Shown here: positions 1-5,892 of the stretch, in pieces
Layout: the number at the start of each line of letters is the position of its first letter
Numbering within the stretch: position 1 is the first letter of the stretch
Source: DATDAH01 sp036525535
Lineage (GTDB): Bacteria > Actinomycetota > Acidimicrobiia > Acidimicrobiales > DATDAH01
DNA length: 10,630 bases
Direction: 5' to 3'
NCBI GenBank assembly: GCA_036525535.1
Contig: DATDAH010000021.1
Location: 1-10,630 of the forward strand
Program-made: the position numbers and the translations under genes
Notes under the pieces: model-generated
What the model was told of the DNA's origin: nothing
The model's database searches: none
What the model saw: the letters and a program-made list of their open reading frames with translations, nothing else

Positions 1-2011
1 GCAGCTTGTAGACCTTCCGGCCCAGCTTCGTGTACTCGACCTCGATGTGGTTGCCGTCGACCTCGGTGACCGTCCCGGCGTCCTCGGCCAGGATCATGTC
101 GGCCGCGTCGCGGGCCGCCCGCTCCTCGACACCGGTGCCGATGAACGGCGCCTCGGCCCGCACCAGCGGGACCGCCTGCTTCTGCATGTTGGCGCCCATC
201 AGGGCCCGGTTGGCGTCGTCGTGCTCGAGGAACGGGATCAGCGAGGTGGCGACGGAGACGATCTGCTTCGGCGAGATGTCCATCATCTGGACCTCGCTCG
301 GCGGCACCGAGCTGATCTCGGTCGTCGCCGCGAAGTAGACGTCGCGCTCGAGCATGAGGCGCAGGTCGGCCAGTGAGGCGGCCTGCGGGGAGCGCCGCAC
401 CAGGACCCGGTCGTTGCGGAAGTTGCCCTTGGCGTCGATGGGCGCGTTGGCCTGGGCGCAGACGTACTCCTCTTCCTCGTCCGCGGTCAGGAACACGATC
501 TCGTCGGTGACGCGACCGTCGATGACCTTCCGGTACGGCGTCTCGAGGAAGCCGAACTCGTTGACCCGGGCGTAGGTGGCCAGGGCGCCGATGAGGCCGA
601 TGTTCGGGCCCTCCGGCGTCTCGATCGGGCACATGCGGCCGTAGTGGCTGAAGTGGACGTCTCGGACCTCGAAGCCGGCCCGCTCCCGGGACAGGCCACC
701 CGGGCCGAGGGCGCTGAGGCGCCGGCGGTGGGTCAGGCCCGACAGGGGGTTGACCTGGTCCATGAACTGGCTGAGCTGGCTGGTGCCGAAGAACTCCTTG
801 ATGGCGGCGACCACCGGCCGGATGTTGATCAGCGTCTGGGGCGTGATGGCCTCGACGTCCTGGGTGGTCATGCGCTCGCGCACCACCCGCTCCATGCGGG
901 AGAGGCCGATGCGGACCTGGTTCTGGATGAGCTCGCCGACCGAGCGGATGCGCCGGTTGGCGAAGTGGTCCTGGTCGTCCAGGCGGTAGCCGGGATCGCC
1001 CTTGGCCAGGTGCAGGAGGTACGTGCAGGCGGCGAGGACCTCGCAGCGGCTCAGCACGGGCTGGTCGGCGGCGGGCAGGTCCAGGTCCTTCAGGCCGAAG
1101 GTGTCCTGCAGGTTCTGCAGCTCGGGGCCGAGCTTGCGGTTCAGCTTGTAGCGGCCGACCCGGCTGAGGTCGTAGCGCCGCGGCTCGAAGAAGGCGTTGC
1201 GGAAGTAGGCGCGCGCCGACTCGGTGGTGGGCGGCTCGCCGGGGCGGGCCCGCTTGTAGATCTCGACCAGGGCCTCGTCCTGGGTCTGGGCGATCTCCCG
1301 CTCCTTCTCCCACTGCCCCTCGAGGAAGTCGAAGTGGTCGACGAAGCGCTGGATGAAGCCGGGCTCGTTCTCCTCGTCGTAGCCGAGGGCGCGGAGGAGC
1401 ACGAAGATGCTGAGGCGACGCTTGCGGGCCACGCGGGTGCCGCAGGTGACGTCCTTGCCGGGCTTCTGCTCGACGTCGAACTCGATCCACTCACCGCGGT
1501 AGGGGTGGATGGTGCCGGTGACCAGCTGGTGCTTGGCCAGGTTCCGGAGGCGGAACCGCTCACCCGGCTGGAAGATGACGCCCGGCGAGCGGACGAGCTG
1601 GGACACCACGACGCGCTCGGTGCCGTTGATGATGAAGGTGCCCTTGTCCGTCATCATGGGGAAGTCGCCCATGAAGACGGTCTGCTCCTTGATCTCCCCC
1701 GTCTGGGCGTTCATGAACCGGGCCCGCACGAAGATCGGTGCGGAGTAGGTCATGTCCTTCTCCTTGCACTCCTCCACCGAGAACTTCGGTGGCGGGCGCA
1801 GGTCCTCGTCGTCCGGGTCGAACTCGAGCTCGAGCTGGAGCGTCTCGGTGAAGTCCTTGATCGGGCTGATGTCGGCGAAGGTGTTCCGCAGGCCCTGGTG
1901 CAGCAGCCACTCGAAGGAGTCGCGCTGAACGGAGATCAGGTCGGGCAGGGGCAGCGCTTCAGCGATACTGCCGAACGAATAGCGGTCGGGGGCGACGGCG
2001 CGAGCAGCCAA
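1..2011 (-). CDS. rpoB: RNA polymerase beta subunit, N-terminal 670 codons (cut by window edge)
   Basis: This encodes the beta subunit of DNA-directed RNA polymerase, which forms half of the catalytic cleft and the rifampicin pocket. The frame is open from a TTG at 2011 to the left edge. A GAGGAG ribosome-binding site at 2023–2018, 6 nt upstream, decides the start; no ATG or GTG in frame fits better. Recognisable motifs include DKGTFIINGTERVVVSQL near the N-terminus, the rifampicin-binding cluster FFGTSQLSQFMDQ…LTHRRRLSALGPGGL (residues about 407–438) and CPIETPEGPNIGLIGAL. The residues equivalent to E. coli D516, H526 and S531 are present, so no classical resistance change is seen. Valine replaces the N518 equivalent (residue 420). 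Actinobacterial RpoB is usually about 1,150–1,200 residues, so roughly the C-terminal 40% lies outside, with rpoC expected beyond. Transcription probably starts from promoters in the 258-bp gap shared with the divergent antitoxin gene. Confidence 0.98.
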   Translation of the reverse strand, partial: MAARAVAPDRYSFGSIAEALPLPDLISVQRDSFEWLLHQGLRNTFADISPIKDFTETLQLELEFDPDDEDLRPPPKFSVEECKEKDMTYSAPIFVRARFMNAQTGEIKEQTVFMGDFPMMTDKGTFIINGTERVVVSQLVRSPGVIFQPGERFRLRNLAKHQLVTGTIHPYRGEWIEFDVEQKPGKDVTCGTRVARKRRLSIFVLLRALGYDEENEPGFIQRFVDHFDFLEGQWEKEREIAQTQDEALVEIYKRARPGEPPTTESARAYFRNAFFEPRRYDLSRVGRYKLNRKLGPELQNLQDTFGLKDLDLPAADQPVLSRCEVLAACTYLLHLAKGDPGYRLDDQDHFANRRIRSVGELIQNQVRIGLSRMERVVRERMTTQDVEAITPQTLINIRPVVAAIKEFFGTSQLSQFMDQVNPLSGLTHRRRLSALGPGGLSRERAGFEVRDVHFSHYGRMCPIETPEGPNIGLIGALATYARVNEFGFLETPYRKVIDGRVTDEIVFLTADEEEEYVCAQANAPIDAKGNFRNDRVLVRRSPQAASLADLRLMLERDVYFAATTEISSVPPSEVQMMDISPKQIVSVATSLIPFLEHDDANRALMGANMQKQAVPLVRAEAPFIGTGVEERAARDAADMILAEDAGTVTEVDGNHIEVEYTKLGRKVYKL

Positions 2012-2061
2012 CGGTCACTCCTCAGAAGAGGGCGGACAAGGGAGCCGTGTGGACGCGTGAG

Positions 2062-2087
2062 GTCGCCAAGAAGAAGAGACTGGCGAC
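2062..2087 (-). other. Stem-loop in the rpoB leader
   Basis: A perfect 7-bp inverted repeat (GTCGCCA / TGGCGAC) encloses a 12-nt loop about 50 nt upstream of the rpoB start codon. Read on the rpoB transcript the loop is pyrimidine-rich (GUCUCUUCUUCU). Its CUCUUC could pair with the rpoB Shine-Dalgarno GAGGAG with one wobble pair. No U-tract follows, so it is not a standard terminator. A regulatory role is inference. Confidence 0.45.
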
Positions 2088-2112
2088 AACAGGGGGACGC
2101 ACGGCAGGGAGA

Positions 2113-2141
2113 ATGCTAGGCGCGCACGCGACAACAAGCAA
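2113..2141 (-). promoter_or_regulatory. Candidate second rpoB promoter P2 (TTGCTT–17 nt–TAGCAT)
   Basis: On the minus strand TTGCTT (2141–2136), a 17-nt spacer and TAGCAT (2118–2113) would start transcription near 2106, about 95 nt upstream of rpoB. The -35 is poor and the -10 is fair. It is weaker than P1 and could be chance. Confidence 0.35.
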
Positions 2142-2188
2142 CCCGTACTCCCGCGACCGGAAACGGTCGCCGGCGGGCGTCGGTGCGG

Positions 2189-2217
2189 AAGGTAGGACGG
2201 GTGGGCACGCCTGTCAA
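2189..2217 (-). promoter_or_regulatory. Candidate rpoB promoter P1 (TTGACA–17 nt–TACCTT)
   Basis: On the minus strand a perfect TTGACA (2217–2212) is followed by a 17-nt spacer and TACCTT (2194–2189), which fits the housekeeping sigma factor. Initiation would fall near 2182 and give a leader of about 170 nt before rpoB. The -35 perfection and exact spacing make this the best promoter in the window; activity is inferred. Confidence 0.65.
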
Positions 2218-2233
2218 GGATTTCGTTGGGATG

Positions 2234-2261
2234 TGCTAGCAAGTCTGTTCAGCTGCTAGCA
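2234..2261 (+). promoter_or_regulatory. Twin palindromic operator candidate for the antitoxin gene
   Basis: The 8-bp palindrome TGCTAGCA occurs twice, at 2234–2241 and 2254–2261, with starts exactly 20 bp apart (about two helical turns, same DNA face). The second copy ends 8 bp before the GTG start of a ribbon-helix-helix protein and overlaps a possible extended -10 (TGC-TAGCAT, 2254–2262). That -10 would start transcription at about 2269–2270, giving a leaderless or nearly leaderless message. Ribbon-helix-helix antitoxins commonly autorepress through paired short palindromes, so autoregulation is a reasonable inference. Confidence 0.6.
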
Positions 2262-2269
2262 TCGCCGGG

Positions 2270-2644
2270 GTGCCCGCCCCCGAGCCGTGGCCCGCGTACG
2301 AGCGGGAGATCCGGCGCATCCGGGATCGGCTCGACCTCCCCGCGCCCCTGGCGCCCTACGACGGTGATGACGACGAGGCGCCGGTCCAGCTCTCCGTGCG
2401 ACTGTCGCCGCGCCTGCGCCACGACATCGCCGAGGTCGCCCGGCGCGACGGCACCTCGGTGACCGCCTTCGTCACCGACGCCCTCGAAGAGGCCGTGCGG
2501 GTGGCCGGTGATCCCTTTGCCGGCCTCGCGGCCAGGATGACCGCCGACTTCCGCGCCGAGTTGGGGCGGGCGACCGAGCGCGGCGCCTACGCCGAGGCGG
2601 CCGCCGAGGTCGACCGGGTCGAGGACGGGGAGCTGGCCTGGTGA
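2270..2644 (+). CDS. Ribbon-helix-helix (CopG/Arc-like) antitoxin candidate, 124 aa
   Basis: This is probably the DNA-binding antitoxin of a two-gene toxin–antitoxin module. The central segment, residues about 38–79, has the ribbon-helix-helix pattern: a short strand VQLSVRLS, helix A (PRLRHDIAEVARRDG) and helix B (SVTAFVTDALEEAVR). Unlike minimal CopG proteins it has a 35-residue N-terminal lead rich in charged residues and prolines. A 45-residue C-terminal segment, likely helical, is where such antitoxins usually bind the toxin. The start is GTG at 2270, with no convincing ribosome-binding site. This fits the leaderless start suggested by the upstream -10-like element. The stop overlaps the next gene's GTG by 4 nt (GTGA), indicating translational coupling. 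It is divergent from rpoB and likely autorepresses via the twin TGCTAGCA sites. The fold is well supported; its role as an antitoxin rests on context. Confidence 0.65.
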   Translation: MPAPEPWPAYEREIRRIRDRLDLPAPLAPYDGDDDEAPVQLSVRLSPRLRHDIAEVARRDGTSVTAFVTDALEEAVRVAGDPFAGLAARMTADFRAELGRATERGAYAEAAAEVDRVEDGELAW

Positions 2645-3003
2645 TCCTGGTCGACGACCACGTCCTCGCCGCCCACATCGGAGGCAGCCGGCGAGTCGGT
2701 CCGGAAGGCGGCGCGTTGGCGACGACGTGCTCGTGGTGGTGGCGGCTGGCGGTGGCGATCGGTCGTCGGGGCGCCCCCGCCCACGCCGTCGACACGCTGC
2801 CCGAGTCCGTGCTCGTGCTCGAGCGGCGGGACCTCCTGCCCGCCATGAGTCGGGTGGCGAGGGCGTTCCGCTTGAGCCTGCTGGCGTCGGAGGCCCTCGT
2901 CGCCGCGGAGGCACTCCGGGCCGACATCATCGTGGGCCAGGACACCCCCCGGCTCCGTCAGGCCTGCCGGGTCCGGGGCGTGACCTACCTCGTCCGGACG
3001 TGA
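2641..3003 (+). CDS. PIN-like (VapC-like) toxin candidate, 120 aa
   Basis: This is the likely toxin partner of the upstream ribbon-helix-helix protein. PIN-domain toxins are metal-dependent ribonucleases that cut tRNA or rRNA. The N-terminus MILVDDHVLAAHI resembles the first PIN strand with its metal-binding Asp (D5/D6). The C-terminal part (SEALVAAEALRADIIVGQD, then TPRLRQACRVRGVTYL) resembles the end of VapC proteins, where a helix is followed by a strand carrying the last acidic residue (D101). E84 sits where VapC usually has the third acidic residue. The usual Glu near residue 40 is not obvious: that region is W-rich and basic (SWWWRLAVAIGRR), so activity or exact family is uncertain. The start is GTG at 2641, overlapping the antitoxin stop. 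The gene ends 3 bp from the convergent SDR gene. A degenerate or divergent PIN-like protein is the main alternative. Confidence 0.55.
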   Translation: MILVDDHVLAAHIGGSRRVGPEGGALATTCSWWWRLAVAIGRRGAPAHAVDTLPESVLVLERRDLLPAMSRVARAFRLSLLASEALVAAEALRADIIVGQDTPRLRQACRVRGVTYLVRT

Positions 3004-3006
3004 GCC

Positions 3007-3807
3007 TCAGCCCACGAGGGCGCTCTGGCCACCATCGACGGCGAGGACCACGCCGGTGACGAACCGGGCCTCGTCGGAGGCGAGGAAGAGAGCGGCGTGG
3101 GCCACGTCCCAGGCCGTGCCCTGGCGGCCGAGGGGGACGTGGTCGGCCCGGCGCCCCGCGTAGTCGGCCCGCTCGACGCCGAGAGCTCGTGCCGGGGCGT
3201 CGACGGCCATCGGGGTGTCGATGAAGCCGGGCATGATCGCGTTGGCCCGCACGCCGTGCTTGGCGTTGGTCAGGGCCAGGTTCTGAGTCAGGGCGTTCAC
3301 CCCGGCCTTGGAGATCTTGTAGGCGGTCAGGTTCCCCGCTGACGCAATGGCGGCGAGCGAGGAGACGTTCACGATGGCGCCCCGGGCCTTCCGCAGCGTG
3401 GGCACGGCCTCCCGGCACACCCGCCATGTGGCCCGGAGGTTGACGTCCAGGATCCGGTCGAAGGCCTCGTCGGTCAAGTGGTGCGGCGGCCCGTCACCGG
3501 CCCCGATGCCGACGTTGTTGTGGAGGACGTCGATGCGGCCGAAGGCGTCCAGCGCGGCGGCGACCACGGCAGCCGGCCCGTCGTCCGTCGCGATGTCGGC
3601 GCGGTGGACCTCGGCCTGACCACCCTCGTCGAGGATCAGGCGCTGGGTCTCCGTGGCGCTCGCCTCGTCCCGGTCGACCAGGAGGACCTGGGCATCCTCG
3701 CGGGCGAAGAGCAGCGCAGTGGCCCGGCCGTTGCCGATCGTCGCCCCTGGCGTCTGTCCGGCCCCGACCACGACGGCCACCTTCCCGGCAAGACGGCCGC
3801 CCGTCAC
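3007..3807 (-). CDS. SDR-family NAD(P)-dependent oxidoreductase, 266 aa
   Basis: This is a classical short-chain dehydrogenase/reductase. The N-terminal Rossmann fold has a lengthened glycine loop (GAGQTPGATIGNG, residues 15–27). An Asp follows strand two (VLLVDRD, D45), which favours NAD(H) over NADP(H). NNVG lies at 97–100, the catalytic Ser in NVSS (147–150), and Y163-x3-K167 in AYKISK; MPGFIDTPM and the C-terminal VDGG motif complete the family pattern. The length is typical. The substrate cannot be read from sequence; it could be a steroid, sugar or other alcohol/ketone. The start is GTG at 3807, overlapping the stop of the upstream phosphatase gene by 4 nt (GTGA), so the two are probably translationally coupled and co-transcribed with rplJ-rplL. 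Its 3' end faces the PIN-like gene with only 3 bp between stops and no terminator-like structure. Confidence 0.9.
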   Translation of the reverse strand: MTGGRLAGKVAVVVGAGQTPGATIGNGRATALLFAREDAQVLLVDRDEASATETQRLILDEGGQAEVHRADIATDDGPAAVVAAALDAFGRIDVLHNNVGIGAGDGPPHHLTDEAFDRILDVNLRATWRVCREAVPTLRKARGAIVNVSSLAAIASAGNLTAYKISKAGVNALTQNLALTNAKHGVRANAIMPGFIDTPMAVDAPARALGVERADYAGRRADHVPLGRQGTAWDVAHAALFLASDEARFVTGVVLAVDGGQSALVG

Positions 3808-4553
3808 TCGACGAAGACCTCGCGGAGGGCGTCGAGGGTGGCGGCGTCGACCTGGGCGGGGCCGGTGAGGTAGCCCTCGATGCCGCCCCAGCGCTCGCTC
3901 ACGTGGCCGAGGGTGTTGGCCATGGTCTCGGCGGGGGCGGTGAAGAGGACCTTGAGGTCGTCCAGCTTCAGGCCCTGGGCCTCGATGCGGGGCCCCATCT
4001 CGGCCAGGCGGTGCCGGGAGCGGTACTGGTCCGTGAGGGCGTAGTCCTCGACGATCACGTCGTCGGCCACGCCGGCGGCGCCGAGGATGAGGGCGGCGCC
4101 GAGACCCGTGCGGTCCTTGCCCGCCGTGCAGTGGATGACGATGGGGTGCTGCTCGGGGTCGGCCACGATGCGGATCAGGTCGCCGAAGAGGGTGGCCTGG
4201 TTCTCGAGCATCGCCAGGTAGCCGACCGCCATGCTCTCGGCGGTGACGTGGGTGATCTCCCCGGCCCGGATCAGGTCCTCGAGGTTGCGGGGGTTGTCGC
4301 CCGGGGCCGAGCCGACGGCCAAGCGGACCACGGTGGCCCCGACCGGCAGCCGGCTGGGGTCCTCGTCGAGCTCCCGGTCGTAGCGGAAGTCACAGACCGT
4401 GCGCAGGCCGAGGCCGGCGAGGTGCTCGAGGTCGGCGTCGCTGAGCGCGCTGAGCTTGTCCGAGCGGTACAAGAGACCCCAGCGGGTGACCCCGCTCGAC
4501 GCGGGGTACCCACCGAGGTCACGAAAGTTGAGCGTCCCCTCGAGGGGGACCAA
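3804..4553 (-). CDS. Tyrosine-protein phosphatase, MptpB type (Y_phosphatase3), 249 aa
   Basis: This is a predicted cysteine-dependent phosphatase of the family containing mycobacterial PtpB/MptpB, which dephosphorylates phosphotyrosine and, in some members, phosphoinositides. The family N-terminus NFRDLGGY is at residues 9–16. RSDKLSALSDADL follows, and the P-loop HCTAGKDRTG is at 141–150. In the P-loop C142 is the nucleophile and R148 binds phosphate; the Lys-Asp after AG is characteristic of the MptpB subgroup. No signal peptide or membrane segment is visible, so it is predicted cytoplasmic. The TTG at 4553 is chosen because it starts just before the conserved region and 19 nt after the rplL stop. 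An in-frame CTG at 4562 is an alternative, and the ribosome-binding site is weak. It overlaps the SDR gene and is probably a passenger of the rplJ-rplL transcript. The natural substrate is unknown. Confidence 0.9.
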   Translation of the reverse strand: MVPLEGTLNFRDLGGYPASSGVTRWGLLYRSDKLSALSDADLEHLAGLGLRTVCDFRYDRELDEDPSRLPVGATVVRLAVGSAPGDNPRNLEDLIRAGEITHVTAESMAVGYLAMLENQATLFGDLIRIVADPEQHPIVIHCTAGKDRTGLGAALILGAAGVADDVIVEDYALTDQYRSRHRLAEMGPRIEAQGLKLDDLKVLFTAPAETMANTLGHVSERWGGIEGYLTGPAQVDAATLDALREVFVE

Positions 4554-4570
4554 CCGGTCCAGGAGACCGG
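4554..4570 (-). other. Small hairpin between rplL and the phosphatase gene
   Basis: A 6-bp inverted repeat (CCGGTC / GACCGG) with a 5-nt loop fills the gap between the rplL stop codon and the TTG of the phosphatase gene. There is no U-tract after it, so it is not a standard intrinsic terminator. It could reduce read-through or mask the downstream ribosome-binding region, lowering passenger-gene expression relative to L12. That function is inferred. Confidence 0.4.
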
Positions 4571-4572
4571 GG

Positions 4573-4956
4573 TTACTTCAGCTCGACGGAACCGCCGGCG
4601 GCCTCGAGGGCCTCCTTGGCCTTCTCGGCCTCGTCCTTGGCGACACCCTCCAGGACGGCGTTGGGGGCACCGTCGACCAGCTCCTTGGCCTCCTTGAGAC
4701 CGAGGCTGGTGAGGGTGCGCACCTCCTTGATGACCTGGATCTTCTTGTCGCCGGCGGCGGTGAGCACGACGTCGAAGGAGTCCTTCTCCTCCTCGGCGGC
4801 GGCGCCACCCCCATCGGTGGGCGCCGCGGCAGCGGCGGCCACCGGGGCGGCGGCGCTGACGTTGAACTTCTCCTCGAAGGCGGTCAGGAGCTCGGACAGC
4901 TCCAGCACGCTCTTGTCAGCGATGGCGTCGAGAATCTCTTCGTTGGTCATGGCCAT
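4573..4956 (-). CDS. rplL: 50S ribosomal protein L7/L12, 127 aa
   Basis: L12 is the multicopy, flexible stalk protein that recruits translation GTPases (EF-G, EF-Tu, IF2) to the ribosome. The N-terminal dimerisation domain (residues 1 to about 33, EEILDAIADKSVLELSELL) binds L10. An Ala/Pro/Gly-rich hinge covers about 34–56. The C-terminal factor-binding domain carries the family pattern FDVVLTAAGDKKIQVIKEVR and GLKEAKELVDGAP. The length is standard. The start is ATG at 4956 with GGAGG upstream, inside the end of rplJ; a second ATG two codons later (MAMTNEE) is possible. It starts only 2 nt after the rplJ stop, so the two are co-translated, although L12 must be made in several-fold excess over L10. 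The strong ribosome-binding site is consistent with this. Confidence 0.98.
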   Translation of the reverse strand: MAMTNEEILDAIADKSVLELSELLTAFEEKFNVSAAAPVAAAAAAPTDGGGAAAEEEKDSFDVVLTAAGDKKIQVIKEVRTLTSLGLKEAKELVDGAPNAVLEGVAKDEAEKAKEALEAAGGSVELK

Positions 4957-4958
4957 GA

Positions 4959-5825
4959 TCAGCTTTCCTCCGTGGTTGCGGCGTCCTCCGCCGCGGGGTC
5001 GTCCGCGTCGGCCTCGTCGGCCGGCGCCTCGGTCTCGTCCGAAGCCGCAGCGGCCTCGGTGTCGTCGGCCCCGGCGTCATCCGCCGGGGCCTCGGTCTCC
5101 ACCTCGGTCGCGACGGCCTCCTCAGCCGGCGCGTCCTCGGTCTCGGAGACGGCCTCCTCAGCCGGCGCGTCCTCGGTCTCGGTGACGGCCTCCGCCGCAG
5201 CGGCGGGGGCCTCGTCCACCGGGGCCTCGTCAGCGGCCGCCTCGGGCTCCGGTGCCACTTCGCTCTCGGGCTCCGGCTCGGGCGTGGCGGGCACGCCACC
5301 CTTCTGGTCGATGAGGGCCTTGAGGCCGTAGGCGAAGTTGCGGGGCAGGGCCTGCAGCAGGCCGGCGAACTGCACCATGGGGGCGGCGAGGCCGTAGGCC
5401 AGGCGGGCCAGCAGCTCCTCGCGGGGCGCCACCTGGGCCAGCTTGTCGACGTCGGCCGCGGTCAGCGGGCGGTCACCGAGGAGGCCACCCTTCACCTCGA
5501 GGTTGGGGTTGACCTTGGCGAACTCGCGCAGGGCCTTGGCCATGAGCACCGGGTCGCCGTCGCCGTCCCGGCGGACGAAGGCGATGGCGGTCGGGCCGAC
5601 CAACATCTCCTCGATCTCCAGGCCCAGGTCCTGGGCGGCGAAGCGCACCAGGGTGTTCTTGTAGATCTGGTACTCGGCACCGGCCTCCCGCAGCGAGCTG
5701 CGCAGGATGGCCATGCCGGGGACGTCGATCCCCCGGTAGTCGGTGAGCACGGCAGCTTCGGCGTCGTTGAGGCGGGACTTCACCTCGTCGACCACCGCGA
5801 CCTTCTCGGGCCTCGGGTTCTCCAT
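4959..5825 (-). CDS. rplJ: 50S ribosomal protein L10 with a long acidic C-terminal tail, 288 aa
   Basis: L10 anchors L12 dimers to the ribosomal stalk base and usually autoregulates its operon. The core, residues 1 to about 178, shows the family features: KVAVVDEVKSRLNDAEAAVLTDYRGI, YQIYKNTLVRFA, a GPTAIAF strand and the C-terminal helix ending FAYGLKALIDQK that carries L12-binding sites. The start is ATG at 5825 because of a near-perfect AGGAGG 7 nt upstream and the normal L10 N-terminus; the frame is open farther upstream, but that part is the RNA leader. Typical L10 is about 165–180 residues. Here some 108 extra residues (181–288) are low-complexity Ala/Pro/Thr with 41 Asp or Glu and no Lys or Arg. 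They include a 12-residue tandem repeat (AVTETEDAPAEE / AVSETEDAPAEE). The tail is probably disordered, and its function is unknown. Confidence 0.97.
   Translation of the reverse strand: MENPRPEKVAVVDEVKSRLNDAEAAVLTDYRGIDVPGMAILRSSLREAGAEYQIYKNTLVRFAAQDLGLEIEEMLVGPTAIAFVRRDGDGDPVLMAKALREFAKVNPNLEVKGGLLGDRPLTAADVDKLAQVAPREELLARLAYGLAAPMVQFAGLLQALPRNFAYGLKALIDQKGGVPATPEPEPESEVAPEPEAAADEAPVDEAPAAAAEAVTETEDAPAEEAVSETEDAPAEEAVATEVETEAPADDAGADDTEAAAASDETEAPADEADADDPAAEDAATTEES
5112..5183 (-). repeat. 36-bp tandem repeat, two copies, inside the rplJ tail
   Basis: Two adjacent 36-bp units (5112–5147 and 5148–5183) match at 35 of 36 bases. They encode the 12-residue acidic repeat of the L10 tail, AVTETEDAPAEE then AVSETEDAPAEE. 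Identity extends to wobble positions, which suggests recent duplication by slippage. The length is a multiple of three, so copy-number change keeps the frame. Confidence 0.85.
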
Positions 5826-5850
5826 CGCTGCACCTCCTCTGCTTCTCTCG

Positions 5851-5892
5851 AAAAAAGACGAACGGGGCGCTCGCGCAGGAGAACGCCCCGTT
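5851..5892 (-). terminator. Intrinsic-terminator-like attenuator in the rplJ leader
   Basis: On the rplJ transcript a 9-bp perfect stem (AACGGGGCG / CGCCCCGTT, arms 5892–5884 and 5869–5861) has a 14-nt loop. It is followed by CGTC and six U residues, ending about 25 nt before the rplJ start codon. A factor-independent terminator this close in front of rplJ suggests transcription attenuation, as known for L10 leaders in other bacteria. An upstream CGCCC (within 5911–5918) could pair with GGGCG of the stem's 5' arm and act as an antiterminator. Confidence 0.7.

Noticed and set aside
644..2119. 491-codon plus-strand open frame
   Set aside because: It is antisense to rpoB, its composition (Leu/Val/Glu/Gly-rich, repetitive) is typical of GC-rich shadow frames, and the minus strand encodes an unmistakable RpoB.
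2249..2914. 221-codon minus-strand frame over the antitoxin and toxin genes
   Set aside because: Arg/Pro/Gly-rich shadow. The plus-strand pair has family motifs, a GTGA overlap and a convincing upstream region.
3903..4697. 264-codon plus-strand open frame
   Set aside because: It is antisense to the phosphatase and the end of rplL, both supported by conserved motifs; it has no motif of its own.
4399..5331. 310-codon plus-strand frame with Ser/Ala repeats
   Set aside because: It is antisense to the acidic tail of L10, rplL and the phosphatase start; the Ser/Ala pattern is the mirror of the Glu/Ala/Pro codons.
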